From: G965218495 sp965262785 | GTDB lineage: Bacteria > Bacteroidota > Rhodothermia > Rhodothermales > Bin80 | Assembly (NCBI GenBank): GCA_965262785.1 | Contig: OZ253559.1 | Span: 3,596,001 to 3,660,000 of the forward strand | Direction: 5' to 3' | Length of the DNA stretch: 64,000 bases | Shown here: positions 18,397 to 28,170 of the stretch, one piece after another | How positions within the stretch are numbered: the first letter of the stretch is position 1 | Layout of the letters: the number at the start of each line of letters is the position of its first letter | Program-made: the position numbers and the translations under genes | Notes under the pieces: model-generated | Seen by the model: the letters and a program-made list of their open reading frames with translations, nothing else | Told to the model about the DNA's origin: nothing | Databases searched by the model: none

Positions 18397-19497
18397 TTAC
18401 CGCAAGTGCTTGCGCCTGCTACGCACAAAATCCTCAAAAACGAATTCGCCGAGCCGCTCCAGGCTGGCATAGTAGGCACGCCCCTGGTTGGCTTCAGTGA
18501 GATCACGGGCAAAACTCTGCAGATACGGATCACGCGCTATCAAGAACGTCGTGATGGTGATGCCTTCGCGTCTGCATATCACGGCCTCGTCCAAGACCTT
18601 ATTGACAATCTTTCTGTCCAGCCCGAACGCATTCCGGTACATGCGCCCGTTTTCTATGTGGCAGCTTGGCTTTCCGTCGGTGATCATGAAGATCTGGCGG
18701 TTCCGGTTGCGCCTGCGGTGCAGTATATCGCGGGCACGTTGCAGGCCGGCCCGCGTGTTTGTGTAGTACGGGCCCACCTGCAGGTATGGAAGGTCCTTGA
18801 TAGACACTTCCCACGCGTCATTCCCAAATGCTACGATATCCAGCGTATCATGCCGGTAGCGTTGAAGGATCAGCTCCGCGAGTGCCATCGCGGTCTTGCG
18901 CGCCGGCGTGATGCGATCCTCCCCGTATAGGATCATTGAGTGCGACAGGTCTATCATGAGCACCGTTGCCTGGTGCGTAGAATGGTCCGTCTCAAAGATT
19001 TCGTAGTCTTCTTCAGCCAGGTTCCAATTGCTGATGCCAGCCCTTCGATAGGAGTTCGACAGTGTGCCCGTGATATCGAGCCGGTGCGGGTCATCGCCAA
19101 ACTGCCATGATCGGGTTTCCGGGAGGCGCTCATCGCCCGCCCCCGCATACGGAGTCCGGTGCGTGCCGCGCCCGCTCTTGCGCAACTGCCGAAAGATCTC
19201 CTCCAATGAGCGCTGACGGATTGCCTGCTCCGTTCGCGCTGTGATCGCTAGGACACCCGGTTTGTCTTCCTTGAGGTACCCCTGCCGCTTAAGCTCCTCA
19301 ACAAAATCACCGATCCCCATCTCGTCGCCGGTAAGCTCGTACTTTTTGTCGAGTTGCGTAAGCCACCGCAAGGCCTCACCAGCGTCGCCCGCAGTGTATT
19401 GCAGCAGCTGCTGGAAGAGATCCAGAAGGCGCTCGAATGCTGACCCAAACTGCTCGTGCCGCTCCGGATCCCACGCCGTATATCTGATGGCTCTCAT
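18397..19497 (-). CDS. Von Willebrand factor type A (VWA) domain protein
   Basis: A 366-residue cytosolic protein without a signal peptide. The N-terminal half (about 1-165) is helical and charged and has no domain I can name. Residues about 170-340 form a VWA domain. The MIDAS metal site shows as MIDLSHSM with the third-position Ser pair, then ITPARKTAMALAELI, DTLDIVAFGNDA, YTNTRAGLQRARDIL with the MIDAS Thr, and QIFMITDGKPS with the Asp. VWA proteins of this kind usually work with MoxR-type AAA ATPases; none is adjacent here. The VWA family assignment is firm, the role is not. Confidence 0.82.
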   Translation of the reverse strand: MRAIRYTAWDPERHEQFGSAFERLLDLFQQLLQYTAGDAGEALRWLTQLDKKYELTGDEMGIGDFVEELKRQGYLKEDKPGVLAITARTEQAIRQRSLEEIFRQLRKSGRGTHRTPYAGAGDERLPETRSWQFGDDPHRLDITGTLSNSYRRAGISNWNLAEEDYEIFETDHSTHQATVLMIDLSHSMILYGEDRITPARKTAMALAELILQRYRHDTLDIVAFGNDAWEVSIKDLPYLQVGPYYTNTRAGLQRARDILHRRRNRNRQIFMITDGKPSCHIENGRMYRNAFGLDRKIVNKVLDEAVICRREGITITTFLIARDPYLQSFARDLTEANQGRAYYASLERLGEFVFEDFVRSRRKHLR

Positions 19498-19647
19498 GTT
19501 GCTGCACCTTCCGGGCTCGTTGCGGGTGGTACGATTGTGGCCTGAACCTGGTCCGGCGGGCTCATTGGGCCCCAGCCGAGCCTGGCGCGCCTCAGCTAAG
19601 TCTAGCCTCCCTGCTGCTTGATGAGTTGATAGAATCTAACTCTACTT

Positions 19648-21657
19648 CGCCATTTTATGACTCAAACAGTATAGGTGGACACATTCTCCACATATAAGAA
19701 AAGGGTGTACTCCCGCCTGGCTGGCACTACTTTTCTAACGCCGTGCGCCTGCCTTAGTCCTGGCGCACGTAGCGTTGCCGATGCAGGCTGGGCGTGACGC
19801 CGCAGATGCGCGCTATCTGAGCCAGCTCTGCCCTTGGGCGCTCGTCCTGCACGTTGACAATCACCTGGCCCTGGGTGTCCTTTACGGTTGTCATCACCCG
19901 TTGCCAGGCGCTCAGCTTCTGGCGAAGCGTCTTCCAGCTGGTGTGGATGTCTTGCGCCTTCAATCGGGTCCGGATCAGGTGCACGGCGTGATAGGCATAC
20001 ACAGCTATACTGATGTGCGCTGCGATGCGTGCGTCCTTGCTGTGGTATAGCGGCCGCATCCCCAGTTCCGACTTCAACGAGCGGAAGGTGGCCTCCACCT
20101 CGGACAGCCGCCAATACGTGGCTACAATGTGCTTAAGGTCCCATCCCGTCTGACTGGTGCGCAGCACGTAGCCCCCCAGGGCCTCATCGGCCTCTTCCCA
20201 CTGCGTCTTGCGTGCAAACTTCACGGCCTTGGCGTTGGGGCCACTCCCTTCTACAACCGTCACTTCGTACTGATGAGATACGCGGGCATATCGCTCTTTT
20301 ATGCGTCCGACCTGCTCTACGACCTTCTTGAGCCGCTTGGTATGGTAGGGCTTCTGCAGCCCTTCGTGCAGCGAGGTGAGGGCTGCTTCCAGTAGCGTGC
20401 GCCGGCGCTGGAGGATCTGCTCTTCCTTGTGCTTTCTGGCTTCGCTGACGGCATAGAGCAGCATCTCCTGCTTCTTTTGCTGCAACTGCCACACGCGTAC
20501 GGCGTGTCCAGCCTGCGTGGTCAGCGTACTGTCGGGCTCCCGCTCTGGCGGCAGGGGCCGCTTACCCCGGTGTACGCAGATCCAGTCGTAGCCCTGTTCT
20601 GCCAGCCAGGACACGTTTGCTTCCGTAGCGATCCCTGCATCCATGACCACCGTCGGCTTCTGGCCGTCCACGCTGGCGTTCAGACGCTCGATAGCGTCCT
20701 GCAGCGTGCCGGGCTCCGAGACGTTGCCGGGCAAGATCTCGCAGGTGCGCGGGAAGCCCGCGCCATCGAGCACCAGCCCGAGCGTCACCAGCGGACAATC
20801 GGAACGCTTTTGCTTCGAACGTCCATAGGCCAGGTACTCGCCGTGCTGTCGGCCATGGTAATGGGTGTTGGTCAGGTCATAAAAAACAACGGTCTCCGGC
20901 AGGCTCAAGAGCGTCCGCTCCTTTTGGAAGAGCGCTTGCTGAATCGCTTGGTTGTGCTCCCAGAGCAGGTCCCCAATGCGATACAGCTTCGCTAACGACA
21001 CTTTCCTGCCGGGGCGTAGTCCCAACAGGTCCAGCGTCGTCGACCTGCTTTGCAACCACTGAAGCGTAGCCCGTTCGCTGTTGGGATGCAGCATGCGTGC
21101 GACCACCAGGGCTACGGCCAGGCGCGCGTCGCGCTCCTTGGCACCGGCCTGGATCAGCGTGTCTTTCAGTCCCAGATCCTCAAGCGCCTGAAGGCAGACG
21201 CGCTCTGCGCCCACGCTGCGAGCATGCTCCGGGTGCTCAAGGGAGTCCATGTCCACCGTCATGACGCTGTCAGGCTCACCCTCCGGCTTCGCGTGTGCAC
21301 CTATGCCGCGTGCGCGTAGCTGCGCGACAATGGCTTCGGCGGTGTGCTGCAGGTCGGGATCGAACACGAGCGTCGGCTGCCCCTGCAACAAATTCTCTAT
21401 GTGAAGCACCAAGGTGCCCCACTGGTCACGGGGCGTGTCAAAGTGGACGCCCAGGTTCAGCAGGGTCGACTGGCGCACCTTCCCGCCGATGCGGTCGCTG
21501 CGTACCAGGCGGTAGCTGTGTCGCGCTTCACCTTTCTTTGCGTGGGTCTTGGTCGCCCGTATGTACATGGTGTCTGCAGGTCAATGCCGACTCCAAGATA
21601 GTGCATGGGCGCACCTGTAGCAAGTTCCTATCAACAATCCTGGCACTACAATGGCCT
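19648..21657 (-). mobile_element. IS1634-family insertion sequence, copy 1 (ends approximate)
   Basis: Contains one transposase gene. The left border is placed at GCCATTTTATGAC (about 19650) and the right border at its imperfect inverse, GGCACTACAATGGC, near 21643-21656. Copy 2 near 59-61 kb has related borders. No target duplication was identified, so the limits are provisional. Confidence 0.55.
19754..21568 (-). CDS. IS1634-family transposase
   Basis: A 604-residue DDE transposase. The catalytic core shows the first Asp in VVFYDLTNTHYHG, the second in VVMDAGIATEANVSWL and the Glu in SEVEATFRSLKSELGMRPLYH, which is the IS1634 signature. The N-terminus HSYRLVRSDRIGGKVRQSTLLNLG is also typical of the family (about 550-600 residues). 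The frame is intact. A second copy at 58931-60745 has the same length and order of motifs but many substitutions, so the two are old relatives rather than recent duplicates. Confidence 0.92.
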   Translation of the reverse strand: MYIRATKTHAKKGEARHSYRLVRSDRIGGKVRQSTLLNLGVHFDTPRDQWGTLVLHIENLLQGQPTLVFDPDLQHTAEAIVAQLRARGIGAHAKPEGEPDSVMTVDMDSLEHPEHARSVGAERVCLQALEDLGLKDTLIQAGAKERDARLAVALVVARMLHPNSERATLQWLQSRSTTLDLLGLRPGRKVSLAKLYRIGDLLWEHNQAIQQALFQKERTLLSLPETVVFYDLTNTHYHGRQHGEYLAYGRSKQKRSDCPLVTLGLVLDGAGFPRTCEILPGNVSEPGTLQDAIERLNASVDGQKPTVVMDAGIATEANVSWLAEQGYDWICVHRGKRPLPPEREPDSTLTTQAGHAVRVWQLQQKKQEMLLYAVSEARKHKEEQILQRRRTLLEAALTSLHEGLQKPYHTKRLKKVVEQVGRIKERYARVSHQYEVTVVEGSGPNAKAVKFARKTQWEEADEALGGYVLRTSQTGWDLKHIVATYWRLSEVEATFRSLKSELGMRPLYHSKDARIAAHISIAVYAYHAVHLIRTRLKAQDIHTSWKTLRQKLSAWQRVMTTVKDTQGQVIVNVQDERPRAELAQIARICGVTPSLHRQRYVRQD

Positions 21658-21797
21658 TTTTCAGCCGAATACGCTAAACTTCACGCATTCTTCACCATAT
21701 AGCCGAGAAATACGGCTGAAAAGGGGCTGAAAAGGGCGAAAAGTGGGCTGGGAGTACCTGGTTTAGCCCCCCTTCGGCCACGGTTGGTTCCCAAAAT

Positions 21798-22682
21798 GTA
21801 GGGTCGGCGGGAGGCGCACCTGCCTTAGGATCCGGTGGCCATTCCGTCGCTTTCGCTCCGGGCCTCAGTCCGGCTTCCATCACCGTGTTTCCTCCCGCCG
21901 CCCACCGAACCGGGCGTACGGTTTTCCCGTACCCGGCTCTCCAGGCGGATCATGCCACTCGCACTCGGACCGCTTCTCCTGCCGCATAGGACTTCCACTA
22001 CGCAAGGAGCGACACGCTCCTTACAGCCACCCTATACCGCGGATAACGCGTTGACAGGCCTGTTTACGCCCTGACAACCCCGTACGCCAGCATCGCATAG
22101 AATGCGACTGGCCTACGGGTCCTTCACTTACGCATGTGGTGTCGCTGGATTCACCGACCCTGATCGGATGGTAGGCTATGCCATTATTTCCGGGGCCTTT
22201 CACCCTTTGAACACCGCTCCGCACCTGCGGCCCCTTCCCTCGACGGGCATTACCCCGCGTCTTCAGTAATACGGGCCACTCCGCCACCCTATCAGCCTGG
22301 CCTGGCTCAAAGAGCTTCCAGTTGGTGCGTGCCACACCACCAATAGGGCTTCCCGTGTTGCAACTCTCCTGATCTTCCATGCGTGCCAGCGCCAATACCC
22401 CGGCGAGTCGGTCTCGGTGCCTTTGTCGCTCGCTTCCCGAGCCGCAGCGGTCTTCCCCATATCACCGGAAGGTCGACACTCGCATCACCCGTTTCGGGGC
22501 CTGCTCAGCGTTCACTCACGTTCCGGCCCGCATGGTCGCTAAGCTACTCACGTAGCCCGTTAACCACAGTGCTTCATACTATGTTGTTACCTCCATAATA
22601 CGCTGTAGCCGCTACCAACTGGAGCGACAGATGTTGGGCGGGATTCGCACCCGCCACAGGAAAGCGCCTTTTCACGGCGCAC
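21798..22682 (-). ncRNA. Group II intron without a reverse-transcriptase gene
   Basis: Read on the minus strand, it begins at 22682 with GTGCGCC, the GUGYG 5' consensus. Domain V is at 21939-21907: a 33-nt hairpin that starts GAGCCG, has a GAAA loop and ends CGGTTC, the catalytic signature. Domain VI follows, built on a stem GGCGGGAGG (21899-21891) pairing with CCTCCCGCC (21814-21806). An A at 21804 is bulged in the closing region, 7 nt from a 3' end in TAC (21798), suited to be the branch point. The 885-nt element has no RT open frame of useful length in domain IV, and the domain VI tip carries an extra 76-nt loop. The 5' exon is the end of the broken TPR gene. Splicing would need a maturase supplied from elsewhere. 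The domain V call is strong; exact ends are my reading. Confidence 0.8.
21907..21939 (-). ncRNA. Group II intron domain V
   Basis: A 33-nt hairpin on the minus strand: GAGCCG at the 5' side (catalytic AGC triad), a GAAA tetraloop and CGGTTC closing the stem. Pairing is complete apart from the expected bulge. Confidence 0.88.
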
Positions 22683-22886
22683 GGCGAAGTCGGGCTAAGC
22701 CCTTGCCGATGATCAGGCACCACGGCAAGCAGCTGCCTGACCGACGCCTGTACGTCCTCCAACTGGCCAGCAACAAGGTATGCCTGGGCTAGCTGCAGCA
22801 GGTACCCCGTGTTACGTGGCTCCATGTCGGTGGCCTGCTCCAGATGCACCAGTGCTTTTCCAAGTCGGCCCGAAGTCAGGTAAATC

Positions 22887-24281
22887 GGCTCTACCCCTGT
22901 TTTAGTGGGTAAGCTCACCTGCGGACGCTTTCGGGGTATAGATCTAGGCCTCCGAGGTGAAAGTAAATGGCATTAGCAAATCGCCGTTTGTTGCGGAAGC
23001 CCCTACTGCGCACTTTGATTGTTTTGATCCGGCTGTTGATGCCTTCCGCAGGGCCATTGCTCACCTTCAGGATGATCGCATTGAGGATACCCCACAGGTG
23101 TGTTTTGATGGTTCTGGCGGCTGCTTTCACCGGTTCCAGTCGACACCGCATGGCCCACGACAACCATCGCTCCCAACCCTTACGCGCCCATGTGCGGTGG
23201 ACATAGTGCCACAACTGCAGGGCCATTTCCTTGATAGCCCACGCGCGGGCCGTCTTCAACGTGCTGGTACGCAACTGCTGGAAGCGCGCCTTCTGCTTAC
23301 CAGACATGTTGGCCGGGTGAGTCAACCAATCATACTTGGTTCCCTTGAGGTCTTCCAGGCCTTCCTTCATCAACGCCCGGTGTTCTTGGCGCCGAACCTT
23401 GTCCACGGCAGTTCCCAGACATTTCACTACGTGGAATTTGTCAAAGGCCACCTTCCGTTGCGCCTCTGGCACATGCTCCAGCGTGGCGTTGATGTAGGCC
23501 GGCCACATGTCCATGCTGACACTCTCGATGCCCTCCAGTTGCTCCAAAGTGAGCCCAGCATACCAACGCGTAAGTGTTTCTTTCTTACGGTCTTCGCCCA
23601 CATGCAGCACCGTACCCGCCTTTGCATCCGAAACAATGGTGACATACGCATGGCGCTTGCGAAAAGAGGTCTCATCCACGCCAATATGGGCAACATTCCG
23701 TTCCTTCCTCCGCGCAAGGCCGCGTTGCACCGCGCGCTGCATGATCCCGTCTATCGCATTCCAGCTCACCCCCATCAGACGGGACACCGCCGATACACTC
23801 GCCTCCTGCAGCCAATCAATCACCAGCGTCTCAAACCCTGCAGTGAACCGTGACATAGGTTCCGCCCACGGAACCGACACGTTGCGCACTCCATGCTCCG
23901 GACATTCCACGCGGGGAAGCTCCGCAACCACCATGGTGCGATACTCGCACAGGTCCAGGTGACGCCATTGCCGACGACGGTGGTCGTAGCCCGGAGACGC
24001 CGTGCCGCACTCCGGGCAAGGCAGCTGATGGCCGTCCTCGCAATCTACATGTATCCGGACTTCTTGCGCCTCATGCGCAAACGTCACCTCGGAAACCTTC
24101 CAGGGAGCCTGGATGCCCAAGAGGCAACCGATATCGTTCTTTAGTTGCGACATATCGCTGCTGGGGTTAGAGAACGTGTGCGCCATCGTGATGATGGCCT
24201 TGAAACGGGTATGAATCCGCTTCATCTCATATCGTTTCCCGTTGAATACAACACTGCACCCATCTAATTAGGGGAAGAGCC
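22887..24281 (-). mobile_element. ISL3-family insertion sequence
   Basis: The element is 1,395 bp. The left end on the plus strand reads GGCTCTACCCCTGTTTTAG and the right end, in reverse complement, GGCTCTTCCCCTAATTAGA; GGCTCT ends are typical of ISL3. The 8-bp duplication GGTAAATC flanks it exactly at 22879-22886 and 24282-24289. Confidence 0.93.
22915..24225 (-). CDS. ISL3-family transposase
   Basis: A protein of 436 residues, the usual ISL3 length. An N-terminal zinc finger (CEDGHQLPCPECGTASPGYD, with a further Cys and His in RVECPEHG) is followed by helix-turn-helix-like WLQEASVSAVSRLMGVSWNA. The DDE core has Asp in HIGVDETSFRKRHAYVTI, Asp in ESVSMDMWPAYINATLE and Glu in GPAEGINSRIKTIKVRSRGFRN. 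Adjacent stretches such as KVAFDKFHVVK fit the family. The frame is intact inside an element with a perfect target duplication, so the enzyme was active recently. Confidence 0.94.
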   Translation of the reverse strand: MKRIHTRFKAIITMAHTFSNPSSDMSQLKNDIGCLLGIQAPWKVSEVTFAHEAQEVRIHVDCEDGHQLPCPECGTASPGYDHRRRQWRHLDLCEYRTMVVAELPRVECPEHGVRNVSVPWAEPMSRFTAGFETLVIDWLQEASVSAVSRLMGVSWNAIDGIMQRAVQRGLARRKERNVAHIGVDETSFRKRHAYVTIVSDAKAGTVLHVGEDRKKETLTRWYAGLTLEQLEGIESVSMDMWPAYINATLEHVPEAQRKVAFDKFHVVKCLGTAVDKVRRQEHRALMKEGLEDLKGTKYDWLTHPANMSGKQKARFQQLRTSTLKTARAWAIKEMALQLWHYVHRTWARKGWERWLSWAMRCRLEPVKAAARTIKTHLWGILNAIILKVSNGPAEGINSRIKTIKVRSRGFRNKRRFANAIYFHLGGLDLYPESVRR

Positions 24282-24816
24282 GGTAAATCATTCCCATCAT
24301 GCAGTGCACCTGGGCCGTGGGCTCCAATTCATTAGCGGCCTCATAATATACTAGTGCCTCTGGATTCCTCCGTTGCCGCAATGGGATGTCCGCAGCCAGG
24401 GCGTAAGGCTGGCCCAGGTACGGGTACTGCTGAACTATGGCAAGGGTCGCACGTAGCGCCCTGTACAAATCGCCCCGCATTTCGTACAGCGACCGCAAGC
24501 TGTCGGTGGCTTCGTACAACTCAAGGCGTCGGTGGTAGTACTCGAGCGCGATGCCCTCCTCGGCGGTGCGGGCGCGAATGGTATCCATCGGCGTTCCAAG
24601 CGGCTGAAACGGCCATGAGCTCATCAGTTGGCGTACGCGCAACGCTCCGAACAGGGAGTCCACAGCCGTATAGAGCACCTCCTGGCGCGCCACCGACTTC
24701 GGTTGATGCATGTTTAACTGCGGGCAGACAGAAATTCGCCCGGATTGGTCCGCAGTTGAATCCGGCTCATCCATCCATGGAGTTACGCGCGATGGCTCAG
24801 CGGCTGCATGCAACAA

Positions 24817-25644
24817 CCCGCTTTAACCTCCGAGTAGGTCGTCCAGGTCCACCCCACAGACTGCGTCGTGAGCTTGCACCACAAAAACGTGTTACGGTGC
24901 CAGCTTGCAGACAGACCTGTGGTGCGGATCAAGCCGGCCACGTACCAGCCGACAAAGGCTGACATGGAGAAGGATTACCAATTCGACGGCAAGCCGGAAG
25001 AGACCGTTTGGCGCATGTTCCGAATCGTGCGCGTTGTGCGTGATCTCGCCGCGTGAGACAATTGCTAGTGTAATGCTGCCAGAGACCCTCAGTGCAGTTT
25101 GTTTGGGCGTTGATATAACTGGCGTTGTGCCCCTGCGCAAGTTCGGCTCGCCAGAGGAGATCAGCCGCAAAGGGGGCACCGGCACTACGCTTAGATGGGG
25201 TGGAGGAGATCCTGTGGAGTCAAGAAAGGCCAAGTTAGAGTGCAGGGTCGCACGCGCAGCAATCTGCCTGATTGTTGTCGGATTCGGACTCCAGATGGCC
25301 AGCATTTGGCCGCAGGTGCTAATTTTCAGACAACCGCCCCCAACGTTAGCGCGGATTGGCTGTTAGTTTGGGTATATAATTCCTTTAGTTTGCAGCCCCG
25401 CCTGACGGGATCTCCCTTTGCGGGCCCGTACCAAAGTGCGGACATACGCATTGGACGAGGTCGGCTCATTGTTAGGACGCGTAGAGCAGAAGATCGGCGT
25501 GGCGCTGTGTCACTACTCTCCAGTCCCGGTAGTGCCCTGCGGATCTTCGCTTGCGCTGCCAATTCTAGCGGCATTTGCCGCGAACCGGCTGACGGGAACG
25601 CAAACACCTGCCAGGCATATGCGCCCCTCATACTTGCCCTTGTT
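24817..25644. other. Intergenic region between the TPR remnant and ispG
   Basis: About 830 bases without a recognisable gene; the open frames show no family motif. The in-frame extension upstream of ispG (to 25195) lacks conserved sequence and is not counted as coding. The ispG promoter should be near its right end. Confidence 0.35.
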
Positions 25645-26721
25645 ATGCAGCGTCCGCGCAGACACTCTAGAGCCGTAAAGGTGGGACCCGTACAAATCGG
25701 AGGCGGTGCTCCCATCTCCGTACAATCCATGACGGTGTCCAAGACGCATGATGTCGACAAATGCCTTTCCGAGATACGCGGTTTGGCTGAAGCCGGAGCG
25801 GATATCGTCCGCATTGCCGTGCCACGCCCGGAAGACGCTGCAGCGCTGTCGGACATCGTCCAGGGCTCGCCCGTCCCTATCGTAGCAGACATCCACTTCA
25901 ACTACACCTATGCACTCAAAGCCATTGAGGCCGGCGTAGCCAAGGTACGAATCAACCCCGGCAACATCGGGAAGGAGGAGTGGGAACGCGAAGTACTCTT
26001 GGCGGCGAAAGAAGCGAATACACCCATCCGCATCGGAGTTAATTCAGGGTCGCTTGAGCGTGACATCCTGGACAAGTATGGGTATCCAAAGCCGGAAGCG
26101 CTCTTCGAAAGCGCGATGCGCCATGTAGAGATCTGCACGCGCCAGGGATTTGAAGACATCGTCATCTCGGTCAAGCACTCGGATGTCTTCTTCATGATTC
26201 AATCCTATCGGCTGATCGCCGAACGCACGGACTATCCTCTGCACTTGGGGGTGACGGAGTCTGGATCAGCTACTGCTGGCACCATCAAGAGCTCCATTGG
26301 CATCGGTGCCCTGCTGGCCGACGGTATCGGGGATACCATCCGGGTTTCGCTGGCTGCTCCCAGCGTCAAGGAAGTCGAAGCCGGGCACGCCATCCTCAAG
26401 TCGCTGCGCCTAGGACGCCCGGGTGTGAACATCATAGCCTGCCCTACCTGCGGTCGCCTGACAGGCGACCTGTTTTCCATCGTGGAACAGGTAGAGGCCG
26501 CAGTCAAGGAGCGCAAATTCGATAAAGACCTTACGGTAGCCCTCATGGGCTGCGCCGTCAATGGGCCCGGCGAGGCACAAGGCGCTGACTTAGGCATATC
26601 GCTCGGCCGTGGTCGTGCGCACCTCTTCAAGCGCGGCAAAGTCACGGGCACCGTCCCCGAAAAAGACATCGTCCGGGCCGTGCTTGAAGCAATCGAGACG
26701 TGGGACGAATCGGACGCGTAG
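25645..26721 (+). CDS. ispG: 4-hydroxy-3-methylbut-2-en-1-yl diphosphate synthase IspG (GcpE)
   Basis: IspG is the penultimate step of the MEP isoprenoid pathway, a [4Fe-4S] enzyme that converts the cyclic diphosphate MEcPP to HMBPP. The 358-residue protein is the short bacterial form. It starts at the ATG at 25645 just before the conserved VKVGPVQIGGGAPISVQSMT. The TIM-barrel part shows ADIVRIAVPRPEDA, VPIVADIHFNYTYAL, KVRINPGNIG, RIGVNSGSLE and HLGVTESGSA. The cluster ligands are the two Cys of IACPTCGRLTGD near residue 266 and the Cys of MGCAVNGPGEA near residue 302. It stands alone between decayed genes; ispE lies about 13 kb downstream. Confidence 0.95.
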   Translation: MQRPRRHSRAVKVGPVQIGGGAPISVQSMTVSKTHDVDKCLSEIRGLAEAGADIVRIAVPRPEDAAALSDIVQGSPVPIVADIHFNYTYALKAIEAGVAKVRINPGNIGKEEWEREVLLAAKEANTPIRIGVNSGSLERDILDKYGYPKPEALFESAMRHVEICTRQGFEDIVISVKHSDVFFMIQSYRLIAERTDYPLHLGVTESGSATAGTIKSSIGIGALLADGIGDTIRVSLAAPSVKEVEAGHAILKSLRLGRPGVNIIACPTCGRLTGDLFSIVEQVEAAVKERKFDKDLTVALMGCAVNGPGEAQGADLGISLGRGRAHLFKRGKVTGTVPEKDIVRAVLEAIETWDESDA

Positions 26722-26722
26722 G

Positions 26723-28170
26723 CTATTGCTCAGGCGTAAGCGCAACCGTCAGCCACTCCTCTATCATGGCCCGAAACGCGCCTTGCAGCTCCGGGTGGTC
26801 GGACGCGACATCACGGTTTGCATTCGGGTCGCCCACCATGTCATAGAGCGCTACGTGCCCATCGTCCTTGTACCAGATGAAATGCCAGCGCTCCGTACGC
26901 ACGTAGAATCCTTCTGCCTGGCGTCCCATGACATCATGGTCCGACCGCAAACCCGTCACATGGCCAATCAGTGCCTAGCGCACTGCCGACTCCTTCCCTT
27001 CAATCACTGGCCATAGCGAACGCCCGGGCAGATTGCCCGGGTCCGGAACCCCGGCATAGTCCAGAATTGTAGGAACAACATCCGCCGTGCTGACCAGAAT
27101 ATCTGTGAAGGTGGCGGGCAGAATCCTTCCGGGCCAATGCAGGATGACAGGCGTTCTGAAGGCCAAATCGTGCAGCGACTGTTTGCCCTTGCGCCCGCCA
27201 TTGGCAAGCAGTTCGGGATTTCCGGTATACTCTGCAAACGGCTCCTGCTCCCACCCATTGTCATTGACGTAAATAAATAGTGTGTGGTCAGCCAGTCCCT
27301 TCTGGCGCACATATTCTACGAGGTCTCCGACACCATCGTCAAACCAGGTGCGGTTGCTGTAGTACACCTTGGCCGTTTCCGAAAGACTTGTGTTGGCGTA
27401 GCGGCTGGTATAGGCCGGTGGCGCATTAAACGGCGTGTGCGGCAAGGACGGTGCGTACCATATTAATAACGGCGCGCCTGCATGCCGGTCGATGAAGTCG
27501 AATACCGGCTGTTGGGTCTCGCGCGTAAGCGCGAGCCCTTCGCCGCCCATAAACTCAGTGAACCAGCCGGGTTGGCCCCGCCGGTCCGGCGCCCAGCCAA
27601 CCGACATCCCTTCCGAAAAGCCACCGTTTTCGTAGGACTGCTCCCACCACTTGCCGCCCTGGAAGCTCACGTAACCGTGCTCGGCCAGCATCTTGGATAG
27701 CGTGGTAAATTCGCGCATGACATGCGAATAGTAATACCGGTCCCAGCGCTGCCGCTGCTCATCCGTCGCGTCCTGATAGGCAGGCGACTCTGCGGAAGCC
27801 GCTACGCGTAGTGCGGAGGCGATGGCGTCTCATACTGGACAGGAAACAGCCCTGTCATCAGCGTCTGCAAGGCCGGTCGGCAATGGTTGCTCGTCGTATG
27901 GCCAAGATGAAACGCAGCGCCGCCCGCGGCCAATGTATCCATGTTTGGCGAATGCACATGTCGAGAGCCCGTGCAGCCGAAGTAAGGATACCCATGGTCG
28001 TCGCCGATGATCAGCACGATGTTGGGTGGCAGGATTTCTTGCGCAAGCGCCAGCACCGGACAACAGAAGAGCAGTAGAAAGGCGGCCCGAAGCGCGAGGC
28101 TACCTGCTTTGGCTGAACAACTCCAGGACTGCTCGCTCTTCGGGCGACAGCGCGTCCAGCCCCTCTTCAT
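26723..28170 (-). pseudogene. Arylsulfatase-type sulfatase, broken by a frameshift and an in-frame stop
   Basis: The reading frame falls into pieces. Residues from PPNIVLIIGDDHGYPYFG through the active-site region SNHCRPALQTLMTG are in one frame that ends near 27802. After a one-base shift the frame resumes with LRVAASAESPAYQD and runs through GYVSFQGGKWWEQ and DHTLFIYVNDNGWEQ to VIEGKESAVR at 26978. A TAG at 26975-26977 then interrupts it, but the same frame continues with ALIGHVTGLRSDHDVMG and a normal sulfatase C-terminus to 26723. The formylglycine cysteine sits in CRPAL rather than CxPxR, as in some subfamilies. An N-terminal hydrophobic signal-like segment precedes it. The original start is uncertain, because the 5' end overlaps the rhomboid gene. 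Two independent lesions make it non-functional unless recoded. Confidence 0.85.

Larger units (their letters stand above)
22683..24816 (-). pseudogene. TPR-repeat protein gene interrupted by an ISL3 element and by the group II intron
   Basis: The visible host coding sequence is 24816-24282 and 22878-22683 on the minus strand. The first piece has helical repeats (YHRRLELYEATDSLRSLYEM, GQPYALAADIPLRQRRNPEA) ending in MMGMIY. The second continues LTSGRLGKALVHLEQATDMEP, YLLQLAQAYLVAGQLEDVQA, a plain TPR pattern. Removing the ISL3 element and one 8-bp duplication joins the pieces in frame through GMIYLTSGRLGKAL. The group II intron then begins 22 codons after YLVAGQLED; if it spliced, the frame would stay open for about 40 codons to a stop near 21694. 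The true start is unclear: the ATG at 24816 precedes a stretch that does not look like TPR. Partner and function cannot be named. Confidence 0.75.

Noticed and set aside
21692..21883. Minus-strand frame starting MMEAGLRPGAKATEW, considered as the start of an intron-encoded protein
   Set aside because: It begins after domain V, where a group II ORF does not belong, and runs into the 3' exon without RT motifs.
22021..22460. Minus-strand open frames of 65 and 124 codons inside the group II intron
   Set aside because: They lie in ribozyme sequence and carry no RT motif; they are by-products of structured RNA.
22640..22670. tRNA-like T arm (GGCGGG TGCGAAT CCCGCC)
   Set aside because: The stem-loop lies in the 5' domain of the group II intron and no acceptor or anticodon arm can be drawn around it.
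25195..25644. N-terminal extension of ispG
   Set aside because: In frame but without any conserved IspG sequence; the family N-terminus begins right after the ATG at 25645.
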